A stretch of DNA of 64,000 nucleotides from Viscum album (taxonomy: Eukaryota; Streptophyta; Magnoliopsida; Santalales; Viscaceae), in contig OY728143.1 in NCBI GenBank assembly GCA_963277665.1, positions 533,792,394-533,856,393 on the forward strand, read 5' to 3'. Below, one piece after another: positions 47,170 through 60,513 of the stretch. A program made the position numbers and the translations under genes. Numbering within the stretch: position 1 is the stretch's first letter; the number at the start of each line of letters is the position of its first letter. The notes below the pieces were generated by a model. That model was given only the letters and a program-made list of their open reading frames with translations, was not told where the DNA came from and made no database searches.

Positions 47170-50100
47170 ATCATATTATAATTAATTATAAATCATATTA
47201 TATGATTAAAAACATATTATTATAGTTAACAAAATTTATAACTTAATAAAAATATAATCTATTAATTGTAATATTAATAACTTTGTGAATACCAATAAAT
47301 CATTTTTTTTGTAGTAACTCTTAATGGATTGTAAAGAGAATGTATTTCATCCAAATCATATCATGTGATAATTTATATCTAAGAGCGATGAAATTAAAAC
47401 ACTTATCATACACCATTAATGACAAATTTAATATCTAATATTTTCCTTTTTAGGATATTATCCCCTGATGAATTTATTCCCTAGCTACTCTGTCATGAAT
47501 ATATCTAGAAAAAGGTTTTTAATTTCATATATAATAACACAATATCATAATTACCACAAAATTATAAATCATTCTATAGATGGACATATCCTTAGAGTAT
47601 CTCATAGGGTTATGCTCTCTAATAAATATTTTAACTAAAAGCTGATCCCATGGGTTTTCAAAACAATCATTGACACCACCTAACAAACCTAATCTAGTTA
47701 CAAATAGTTATTGGTTATTTTACTAAATCCTTAAATATTGTTGATATTGAATACATTAGTAAAATATAGTTTAAATATATTTGGATAATATTTTAATATA
47801 TGATTATAATTTTAAATGTAAATATTTGACATAGAGTATAGATATTATTATAATAAAAATATTATTCCCTTCTAGTAACTTTAGATATTTTTTCTTAATT
47901 CTCTAGTTCTAATCCATAGGATAGATAATATTAATAAAGGATGACATTAGATTCCAATTATGTGAAATTATAATAAACTATATCACAAACATATAAAAAT
48001 ATATTTTATAGTGAAATATTATTATACTAAACTTGTATAATAAAATGAGGATTAAATTCCATAATAACAGAAAAAACTGAAATTATAATGTAACTATGAT
48101 AATTAATTTCCAACCATCAATTGTCGTAATTTAAATGGTTCCCCATATTAATTATAGATCTTCCCCTGTTAGAGCCTGAAAAATATACATTAACATCAAA
48201 TGTGTTGGTTTTGTATTTTTGGTTTAATAGTTTTAACTAAATTCTTTGAAATATGGATTCTTTTATTCCCTATAATGGTTTGTTTTGTATTATACCAATG
48301 AACCTATTTTATTTCTTCATTTTCTATCCCATACATCAAAATTTTGTAAGGTTTATTGAGGTCCATGTAATTTTCAGATGTGTTGGTCTCCTATGATTGT
48401 AGATCCTTAAATTTTTTTCTTGTGGATGTACAAAGTGTTATTTTACATATCCTTAGTATTAACCTTAGTTATCCCCTACAACTTAATGCATCATATTATG
48501 GTGATCTTCATCTAGATTTTGTGATTACTATTCAACATATAAGGTAGTGGTATAGGGAATCAAAGTTGGTCAAGATGAGTGTATTTGAGTATCATTGCTC
48601 ACTAGGATATCATCCCCATGAGTTATGTGTTAGAAAATTTTTAGTGGCCTAGGATTTTGAATGAATTTATATTCCCTATGCTCCACACATAGCCACACCA
48701 ATATTTCCATTTCGTTATTTTGTAATTTTTTCTTTACCAATTCTTATTAATTATCCCATACATCCATTCATACTAGAGGCTCATGTCCGGTTCTACCTTA
48801 TAAATTTAAATATAAGTATCATAAAATTAATTTTATTTATTTTAGGATACAAATAAATAGTTTATCATTTATAGATTACATATTTCAATAATGAAAAATC
48901 CTTTAATAAAATTGTTGACAAATACATAATATAGAATTTGGTTGTGAATATAAAAAATACCCATATTAGTTTTTCTAAAGAGACGTAGTAGTGATATGAG
49001 GGACTATAACGGTCCGTACACATCACATAAAATTTTCAATTATTTCATTACCAAACATTTTAGAATAATATTTCAATTAATAAACACTATTAAAATTATT
49101 TTTGAAATGTTTTAGTATTTAGAAATTTAATATTTCCACTATCAATAAGTATGGAATCATGATAATAATAAATTAAAATAAATAATGTGTGTTGTAAAAA
49201 AATTATACTTATTTAAAATTATAATATTAATTAAATTATGATTAATGTGAATGAATTATAATAAATGTTTAGAGGAAATTTTCCTGAACAAATTTCTATT
49301 TGCATTTGGATGCCACTTATTTAATATATTAAAATTTGTAGAAAACGATGAAATTTTATTTCTAGAAAAAACACCATAAATGTGTTATTGATGATTTAAG
49401 GGTAATAATAGTCATGTAATTGTGAAAACATATTTTGGTGGTAACCATTAAGAAAATTGTTATTTTCTCATATCACTATATAAATGTACCAAAATTATAA
49501 AATTCCAATATCCATCATTCCAAATATTATTATAGACTATATAATATGGTTCAAAATTAAATTAATATATTATGTTCAAATATAAGAATCTTTCTTTAAA
49601 TTTTTTAATATAAAAATTGACATATGTGAAAAATATTATCCCCCAAATAGAAAATCAATGTATGTATTCCTTAAAAAAATTCAGTTGGACATCATATATG
49701 AGAAAAAATTTAATATCTGTAATGATACACGAATAACCCAAGAATATGATAATATTAAATTAGTTGTTTAATATAGAATATATAAAAAAACTATTTTAGT
49801 ATAAATATAATCATGTAGAGAGCTAAACAATGATGCTATGGGAAAATAAATAGAATCATCATATTTGACATATTCCACAGGTGAATTTCAAATATCATAT
49901 CACATATTTTAATTTACTATGAATCTATACATGAAATATAGACGTACTTATAATATATTATCATATAAAAATATCAAATCATAAAATAATTTTGATAAAA
50001 ATAACTTGACAAAATTGTGGTTTACTTCAACTAATTGTATGAAATGTTTCTATAAATTTCAATTGGGTTGTACCAACCCTTCAATATTACTCAAATCTCA

Positions 50101-53100
50101 ATAATTGATATTTTATTATCTAGGTTATATGTATCATATAAATTCATTATATAAAAATTATATCCTTTTTTGAAAATAGTAAATGAAAAATAAATCACAT
50201 CAGTTCGTGAAGGTGGTAGTATGCATGTACGCACGAGCAACGCCATAATTTTTTAATGGGTTGTTGGGTAAGAAGAAATTGATATACTGAATTTAATGAA
50301 TAATAATTTATTAATAAATATATGATATGTTTATTAGTTTTAATTTATAACACACCATCTAAATTAGTGATAAATTATTAATTACATATGTACGTGGGGA
50401 TAATAGGTTGGTCGTATGCAAGTGTGATATTTGGGTATTCAATTCAATGGAATGTAGATACATAATTTTTTTTTCAGAATTATAATTACATATTTGGTAT
50501 ATAAAATATATTTATATTTTTATATCGTAATTTTAATATATTTTTCTTAGTTTTTATGATTTTAAACTATTTTGATTCACCCAGTGAAGAACTCAATGTC
50601 TTCATTATAAAACAAATATATTTTAATTCATATGGACTTGAATAGATGGTATTATAATAAAATAATGATATTTATAAAATGTTTGTTAATTTTATGAATT
50701 TAACATGATTGAATTTACTTACCTAATAAGATATTATCATATGATTAATAAATCAGATTTAGTTACAATTATTATGAAGGGAGAAGACATTCATTGATTT
50801 TTTGAAATGATTTAAATTTAGTAATTATTTTCATAAGAAAAACAAGTCAAAATAAAATAATTTAAATGTTTAAAATTTTTATTTCTAAATAAAACCATTT
50901 TTTTAGTATTAGTGAAACATTTTTTACATTATTTAATTTTAAAAAAACAACATGTTCTATAGCATTTAAAAAAGGAAACAATGATATAAAACAAACAACA
51001 ATGTTTTTTTATTTTATGAACATTATAAAAAATAAGTTCAATTCAATAGTATGAATATATGTTACATTATTATAGAATATATTAATGGACCTAATAAAAA
51101 TATTATTGAATAATATACCTATTGTAAAAGATAAATTTTGAGAAATATCTTTTCAGTCATCATAATATGTTGTAATCAAAAGTTATTATATATATTTTAA
51201 TTTTTGTATATTTTAATTTAATTATTGAAAATATATAGAGTTAATGTCTCAAAAATTTCAGAAATTTTGAATTCATTATATCATACTGAACTATGTCCAA
51301 TATTTTTTTAATTTCTCAATAATTAATAGTTTTTTAGTTTATAGTTAATAATTTAGATTTAACAAAAACTATAATTTATTATCATTATATAAATTTACTG
51401 AGAGTGTAAAAAAATGAAATTCTTTTTAAAAGTAAAAATGAAAATCATTATTTATAAGAAAATAAATTAATCAAACTTTAGTAAAAAATAATAATGATCT
51501 TGATATATATATATTTTTATTATTACTAATTCATTGTTTCTAAAACCATTTATTAGTTATATTTTAAATTTTTTTCTGATATTATTTATTTTTTATCATC
51601 AATTATTAATGTAGAATGTATATATATTTTATTATAATTATTATATTAATTATGTTTAAATCTTACATTTTTTCAACAATTTTAGTTGTAAGGAAGATAA
51701 ATATTTATCAACTATATAAGTGTAAAATGTATAAAATTGTGTTAAAACCATGAAATAATTTCTCAGGATATAAAATAAAATATATATTTCAATATATCAA
51801 ATAACATATCATATAAAATTAAATAAATATAATATATGTAAGTTTGGGACCACTATCAGTTGATAGTGAATCTTATATTATTTTACATCATTAAAATTCA
51901 AAAAAAATTCTCTATTGATTTTCATAACTCAATAATTTTTATTTAAAGTTGAATTGAATATTATTTATATTTTTTTATTTTTTATATTATAATATATAAT
52001 TTTCTTACTAGGTTGTTTTATTTTTATTTTTTATTGGTTAAATAATTACCTTAACTTCCTATTGAATGCTAACAAAATATTTTTATATTTTAAAAAATTA
52101 ACTGAATGAGCTAAAAAATATTGAATGAAATATATGATGGATAATTTCCTATATTAAATATATTTAATAAATAAATAGAAATTTATATGGTTGTTTTAAT
52201 ATATTATATTTATAATCTATAACAATATAGATATACTTATAGTCAGATAAAATTGATATTGTCAATACGACATTAATGAAATATTATTAAAAATAAATAT
52301 TACTTATAGTATTAATAATTTAGAAAAATCATTCATGAGGATAATCAGTGTCACCATAAAACAAATATATCATCCATTTTTCATTTATGATATAATTTTA
52401 AACATATATTTAAATATATATCTCAATACTATTAGAAAATTAATTACCGCTATTATGTATAAAATTGGATAACCAAGTTGTTAATCCAAATGATTATGAT
52501 TCAAATGAATCCATTAATAATAAAACATTAAATCAATGATAATATTTATACAATATCCACATTCTCAGTAAATTAATTTTTTTTAATATGCTATAATTAA
52601 TAGGGATATTAATTATATTTCAATATTGTAAGATAATTCTAGTTGTTCAATTTCCCTCAAATATAAAATGAGATCTATTCTATATGTTTATTATAACAAA
52701 TTTCGATATCTATATTGATTAAACCCAAAACCTAAATAATTTCAACATCGTTATACGTGATTATTATTTTTTCTCTTCTTTAAATACCATTCATAGCGTT
52801 ATTAACAAATAAACTATAAAGGATTACCAATGAAGAGATAATTGACTTATCTTTCATCTTCCTGTTTATTACTTCATGTTCCACCTATAATATGTTTCAT
52901 TAATCATAATATATTATATTAAATATATAAAAATTATTAATTTTATTATTACAATATATCAATAATAATTAACCCTATATTCAATCAAATGGGAATAGAA
53001 ACTATCACATGTGCATACGTTTAGAACATCACAACCATGTAGCGGCATAATTATTCATCCACAGCAATATGTAATTGTTGGTTTTTATGATAGGATTAAT

Positions 53101-53635
53101 ATTTAACCATTATAATATAATATCTATCATATTATGTTAAAAATATTTGGGAAATTATAATGTGACTCTTCGGTATGTATAGACTACAACCTATATGAAG
53201 TGATATGATTTGTATTGTGATTCCATGATACATGGATGATAATAAAGATAAAATTAACGATAATATATGATATATATTATATAATAATGAATATATAAAA
53301 TATATTTATTATCTATCTTTCTTTGGATACATTTATCTAAGAGTGAAAACAAGGTTCACACATACATACGACTTACCGTCTCCATTAATGGAGTAATTCA
53401 TTTTAATATCTCTATTGTTTATACACGACCATGAATATATATATATATATAATTACTATATATTATAATTTTATCGTGAAAAAATTGCACTTATGATTGA
53501 ATAGTGATCAAATTAGAAAGAATAATACTTTATATACATAATTATCATGGAAAAATAAAATAGTGAATACTCATGGATTACGATTTTATTTAAGAAATAT
53601 TAATAAATGTGTTTTAAAATTTCAATAATTGATAA
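47170..53635. other. AT-rich intergenic sequence with scattered repeat motifs
   Basis: No coding sequence is recognised on either strand. There are three copies or near-copies of a GGTGGTAGT...GTACRCA-type motif (about 48996-49026, 50203-50243, 50388-50432), two of them about 185 bases apart, and some short AT microsatellites (51507-51517, 53437-53450). The region probably consists of old LTR remains related to those on its right, but boundaries cannot be drawn. Confidence 0.4.
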
Positions 53636-56600
53636 TATAGGAAACTAAAAATATCAAAAAATAAAATTTACCATTTTTTATTATTAATATTTATTTTACA
53701 AATAAATGGGAGAGGACCTTAATAGTTTAATTTCCTTAGAATCATATAATATAATATTATAATATATGGATTAATATTCAGTTTTTCCCAAAAAGATTAT
53801 CCCATTTAATACTCTTTATAGACATTCACTAAATAATATAAATCTTCATATCAAGGTTAAAAAAACATATGAATTAGGGACCGAATATTATTAATATTTT
53901 TTAATAATTGATATGCTTATTCACAACATCTACATAAGCGTATATGACCAGGATGATATAATTTTTAAAATCAGACCCTACATATCAAATTTCATTATCT
54001 CAAACAAAGAAATAAATTTTGGGTTTTTATAATAAAATAATAATATGATAATCAATAATAATGATCCATGGAAGTATAAAATTATAATAAAGAATAATAC
54101 TGTGACATACACACACACGTTAATTTGAAATAATCTCCATATTATTAAAGTATTTTTTTTACAAATCTATAAGGGAATTATATGGGTAGCTACACCTCCC
54201 ATGGGGGACACACCATCATCACCAGTGTAATCACTTTCTTAATTGGGTGATGTGATAAATCCCTATTATATTATGGTTTTCATGGATCACTCTTATGACA
54301 ATCATATATGACATATTCCCTTAAAAAACATGATTCACTCCCCATTCATGACCTACAGTATAATAATGGTTACCTCCCAAATCTAGTCATATATATATCA
54401 TGAGATATAAATCATGTCAGAATTCATTATATGGTGTTAGAGGTCCCACCCATCATTTTTTATAACGTAACCAACATCATTGGATATAACATAAAAACCA
54501 TTACATTATTAAAATCAAATGTATGTGTACCATAATATAAATAACTATTCATCATATCATATCCCATGAAATAAAAAGTGATTTATGTAAATTTTATTAT
54601 TTTAAAATAGAAAAACCTAGGAAAATATGAGAATGTCATAAGAGATCTATCCAGGTGAAACCCATGGATGATAAATATGTTATATTATTATATTATGATT
54701 ATTAAAATAAACCTTCATGAAGAATAATAATATTTCTTCATGGTTCATGTACACTGTATTTAAAAAATTACATAATATGATGACATATTATATGGATAAG
54801 GATTTTGGGATAACACATAGAAAATATTAGAATGAAAAAACAATTCTGTGAAAAAAAATTATCATTAAAATATTTTAAAATTATTTTATTTGTAAAAATC
54901 CTTGTGTGATTATGAAAAAACCATTTCAAAAATTTCAAATATTTATTACGAAAAATATAATTTCCTTCTATAACCACTCATATTAAAACATAAAAAATTA
55001 TAAATCTATTCCAATTATAAATAATTTATTTATATTATTGAAAAATCCTCAAATGTTAACAAATGAATTATCATTTAAAATTAAATTTAAAACATTAAAT
55101 AGAATCATTGATTCATTGGGAGGTCAGGAAAGTGGGAAATAATATCTAACTCATGCTTGTTAAAAAATTCATTCATTTAAAATTTTTTTATAAAAAAATA
55201 AAATAATTGTCTTGAAATAAACACGAACAATAATATAAAAAAAATTAAAAAATTTTACAAATATATTAATAAATTAGTTCAATAATGTTGAACTTCCATA
55301 ATAATTATATTGAAAACAATGTTTTTTTGAAAAAGTTTTTACTGACTGAAGATGTAGTTTATTATACATTTTCATAAAAATAATTGTTAATTATTTATTA
55401 TATAAATTTTTGGGAAATTGGTACTATTAATTTAAAATATCCCGAATAATAGGAGGATAATAAAAATCTAGAGTTTCATGGGAGATTTATCATAATATTT
55501 AATCATTAGAAACAAAGTAAAAAATTATCCCAATAGTGGATGATATTATAAAATAAAATAACTATAAATTTGGAAACATTGTATCTAAATCTTTATGAAA
55601 TAAAAAAATAAAAATTAAAATATTAGGATTATATATAAAATCAAGATTTTAATTGAATATAATGCTATATACATGACTCACAAATGATGTTATGATCCAA
55701 ACATAACATATGACTCATATAAGTAATATTGATGCAAATAAACTTATCCTATTTAGTAATGATTTAACCATAAATCCCATTAAATATAGACCATACAAAA
55801 GGAATGGTAAAAAAAATCTCATAAGAAACTCCTAAATTAAATTAGCAGAATTATACACACCATATAGAATAAGTAGGCCTTGATCATGTAATTTGTGACA
55901 CAAAAGTAAAACGTTATAAAAAATTACAATACATTGACTTCACCTCATATATACTATTTAAAACCTTATTTATAATAAATATATGTTTATTATATATCTA
56001 TTATAATACCATATTAATATATATCCTATCATATATTATTTTCTAATGGCCATTTATTACCTAATTTTTAATGGCTTCATGTTAATGTTTAGTTTTGTGT
56101 AATAACTACATTGTTTTTCATATATGTTATGAATTTTCATATTTTGTATCCTTATAAATTAATAAATATTAAGATATTTCCAGGATTTAATCCATGATAT
56201 AAATATAATTTGTATTTTACATATATATATGTTATTCAAAATTTGTAAAATTTATTTACAGAAAAGAACAAAAAAATTTGTCAAGATGGTATGTCTTATG
56301 TATGAAAGAGTGTTGTTTCTATCTTATTCTTCTATTTATAGAAAAAAATAAATGTACATTATATATATATATATATTCATTACATATTCAATTTTATATA
56401 ATATTTACATCAAAAATATATATTAATCCTCTGTTTATTACATTATATGAAATTTATAAATGAATACCACCGCTTTGTGAAGCGGTTGTCCTCCGTACAC
56501 ATGAACACCATTTTCATATTACCCCAAAATCAAAAATATATTGGTATATTTGATAATAAATTTCATGAATCTTTTTGATCATATATATGATATATAGAAT

Positions 56601-58305
56601 ATATAAACATATAATCGATCAATATTTTCATTATAGATATGAGGTAATTGAAAATTGAAATACATTGGTTCGTGAGGTGGTAGTCCACTGTACACACAAA
56701 TGTAGATTTATTAACCCATTTGAAGGATGTAGAGAGTTTTGGTGTCAAAAGAATAAAATTACATCATCTTAAAATATTTAATATAATTATATTAATACAT
56801 CTAAAAGGAATAAAAAAACATATTATGACAGATGAAGAAAAAATAAAATGCTCAATTTTGAACATTACATCTTCTTTGGGTATCCTCCTTTTTCATTATA
56901 AAAGTCATACTAGAATGGATTTACTCTAAAAATAAGAATTCTAGTATGAGGGAGGTTATGTCATACACATATTTTGGAAGGCGTTGGCCAATCCAATAGT
57001 TTTTGTTTGTGTAGATAGAGGAGAATATGTGTGGGCCTTTTAAAATTTATTGACATGCTATAATATGTATTTTTTTTAAACAACTGAGTCCTCCCATGAT
57101 TTTTAAATTTCACTATGGTCCAATATTGAAAATTATATAATATTATAGGATTCATGGTATACATATTTCATCCCAATAGTTTTTTGGAATTTTAATAGTT
57201 TATTATTAGAGTTATGTTCTTATTTTAACATCCTTGTAAATAACATTACCCTTAACAACGATATTTAATTTTTTTGCATTCACTAAATAGTTGGGTAAAA
57301 AATGTATTCAAAAATACTATTTTATATAAATTATGATGATTCGGAATATGGAATCCATTTTTTGATTTCCTTTCACATATGTGGAGATATTTAATTTAGT
57401 TTTAATCCCTCATATATGATGAGAATGTTTTTTTATAAATCTAATAATGATCAATTGTTTACCAAGATATAATATAAAACAAAAATATAAAATTTATTAA
57501 AATTAGTTATTTTGGATTAATTAATTTATTATTTAACATATAATACCTTTAAAACAATTAAAAATATAATTTAACTTTGTTAAATATTGTAAATTGTTTT
57601 TTTCAATTTAAATTCAATATATCTCATGTATTTAATTAATGTGAAACTTAAAAAAACGAAAACCACAAAAATATAATATTTATATATAGATTTCAAAATA
57701 TTATTGTATTATTTAAAATATATTTTATAATTTTATCAACAACTATTTCTAAAATAAGTTATCTATAAAATGGTGAAAAAAATTTCTTCACACAAATATT
57801 AATTTAACCATAATTTTGGATTTATACTTATCAATTATATATCAAACACATTAGATGAATTTGAAATAGTTTTTTTAAATATATAGTAAATAAATTCCAT
57901 ATATATCATTAAATTAAGGGGTTTTTTATTTTATTGAGTTTAATGTCATTTTACTCATAACAAATTAAAGGGACAATATTATATAATAAGAAATAGATTT
58001 TATTATCATTTATTGTTAATTATATAAAAAAGAATAAATTATTTATAAATTTGTGCAAAATATTTTTGAATTTTAGTTCATATTATTAATGCACATAATT
58101 CAAATGTTTATGTGACACAATAATATTAATTAAAAATATTTTAATTAAATGTAAATTGTCTTCTAAACTCATTGATGTGTTTCACTTAATCTAATATCAG
58201 TATTTCATGTAAAGAAATCATATAATATATTTTATTGTAACTTCAAATAAATAAAAATTTAATGTTAACTAACAAAATTATTTAACAAAATAGTATGCTA
58301 TTATA
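53636..58305 (-). repeat. Element G 3' LTR (approximate)
   Basis: The start TATAGGAAAC aligns with TGTAGAGACC and the end TTATA (58301-58305) with TTACA of element B, so both termini look mutated. At about 4.67 kb it is 1.3 kb longer than the element-B LTR, suggesting an insertion, perhaps between 55500 and 57500. It contains the paired motif at 56474-56510 and 56669-56700. Confidence 0.5.
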
Positions 58306-58322
58306 TTCTATCTCCCTTAAAA
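58306..58322 (-). promoter_or_regulatory. Element G polypurine tract
   Basis: The minus strand reads TTTTAAGGGAGATAGAA, against TTTTAAGGGGGGTAGAA in element B: two differences in 17. Confidence 0.65.
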
Positions 58323-60491
58323 TTGATTTCATCCATGAAATTTCCATATTTCTTCAATGTTGTACCATATTATAAAATAACTCAATGAAACCCTACTTGA
58401 ATAGATTTATAATAAATGTTCATTTAATAAAAGAATGTTTGGAAGATTGTAGTTACCTAAAATTACTCATAACAAATTATACACATGGGAGAACATAGCT
58501 GAGACATGAATATTTTTCCTTGGAAATAAAATAATAAATAATTATAATGATTGAAAAAAGGTCACTGATCACACAAAAAATGGTTATATATATATATATG
58601 TACAAAAATCCACAAACCACATTGGTTTAAAAAAGGTCATCAATATTATAAAAAATTATGACGATAGGGAAAAAATTATTTCATTATCATTGTCTTATTG
58701 AGAGGATAAATTTCCATGATAACATTCTATATTATAAACAATTTTCCACCAATGTTTAACCGAACCCTTTTCATAAATGTTTAGCATAATTAACCACAAA
58801 AATACTAAAATGAAAATCATTATAGTGAATGACAATAAATTTCTCAAAATAAATATAATATTAATCCATTATATAGAATAAAAAGGATCTTGATTTTGAC
58901 ATACTAGAAAATTGATTTAATTTATCATTTATTCTCTTGAAACATTTTAGTATCCTAAATTACCTTAAATCCATTATAAAAACATGATTATATCTTATTA
59001 AATTTGTAAAAAAATTGATTTTTATATATTACATAAATCAAAAATAAGTTTTAAACTTCATTAATGATGGATTAAACCACTATATGAATGAATTATAATG
59101 TGGTTCCAATGTAATTAATACTATCAGATTTACTTCATCAAATTCATTATCTCTTTATCAAAGATAACATTATCTCAAAATCCCGATCTTATTAATGGTT
59201 TCATTTCATTAAAAAAATATCACCTTTCAATTTTAGTCATTTGTTAATTCCAATAGTACCATTTTATATGTTCGTGAAAATCCATAATTAATTGATTATA
59301 CAAACAATACATTCATATAATAATAATATAATTATATATTTTCAAAAAATTAATCAATTTTATTATACTTATTAATCCATAACCCATGAACTATAGCTCA
59401 TAATCTTATTACATAATACCTCCTTCCATTCATAATCTATATATAATATCTTCAATATCAATAGAAAATAAATTTCTAATACAACCATGAAAATTCACTA
59501 TATGGTATTTCACTTTTTGAAATCAATTTTTTAATTCCAATTCATTATATATTTAAACCACTCAACGTTCTATGATAGTTTAGGACTAAAATTAATCTTA
59601 TCTATTTTGATGTTGGAGATGTCATTTTACCTCTTTAATTACAATCCATGTGTCTTATTTTTCAAAATAAAAACATATTTCCATCCCTCTGAGACATTAT
59701 TTTGATTTATTCGATCAACAAAGTTACTATATAGGAAAAAAATATTGTTTCTTCTATGGTATGTATTACCCAAAATCTCAGCAAACTTGATAATTATCTT
59801 CTTTAGTGAGTCTGGTTATTTGTTAAATTTTATATTGTTAATTATGTTCCATTATAATTTATTAGTAATAATAGAAATATTCATTACTCAAACTATTATA
59901 CTATTTAGCCTCTCAGTATCAAATTTTTTATAAAATTAAATTTTATCCAATTTCCTGCATGTTTCATCCATTCAATAAAAAAGGCATAGTGTGAGAAACA
60001 GAAATGATCATGGAATATAACAGCACCACAAAAATTCATATAAATGACATATTATTCATTAAAACATTTTTTTTATCCATGAATACTTATGTCTATACTA
60101 GGACCCACATTTTTGTTATCTATTTAAATATGATATTATTTTTTTAATGTTTTTATTATTCTATTAAGAATGTCCATTGGGAAGGTAAATCTAGATTTTA
60201 TGGAGAGGCCAATTGTTGCGCACCATGTGAGAATAAATTCTATATCAACACACTAGTTTCAGAGTTTTTAATCATATGTACCACATTTCCAGCTCCACAT
60301 ATAGTTGTAGTTTGTAGAATGGGATTTAATTTCATCGAAAAAATTCAATATCCATTACTCATTTTCTATGACATTTTATAAAACACTGATTTATAATTAT
60401 ACCTACATTATTGACATCCATAGACATATCCTTTGAAATTTATTAATGGATATCATTAATTATTTCTCCTCTTAATTCCAAATGGTTATGT
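58323..60491 (-). other. Element G interior, no polymerase and no readable gag
   Basis: AT-rich sequence. I could find neither RT, integrase nor RNase H motifs nor the zinc knuckle that element B keeps. The plus frame 59745-59933 has no family resemblance. Confidence 0.45.
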
Positions 60492-60513
60492 AAACTATTC
60501 CATTTGTACCATC
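60492..60513 (-). promoter_or_regulatory. Element G degraded primer-binding site
   Basis: The minus strand reads GATGGTACAAATGGAATAGT, aligning with GTTGGTATTAGAGGGAGGTT of element B and in the same place beside the LTR. Confidence 0.5.

Noticed and set aside
53434..53452. AT dinucleotide runs here and at 51507, 56360 and 58588 as possible origins or satellites
   Set aside because: They are short microsatellites, expected in DNA this AT-rich, with no higher-order array.
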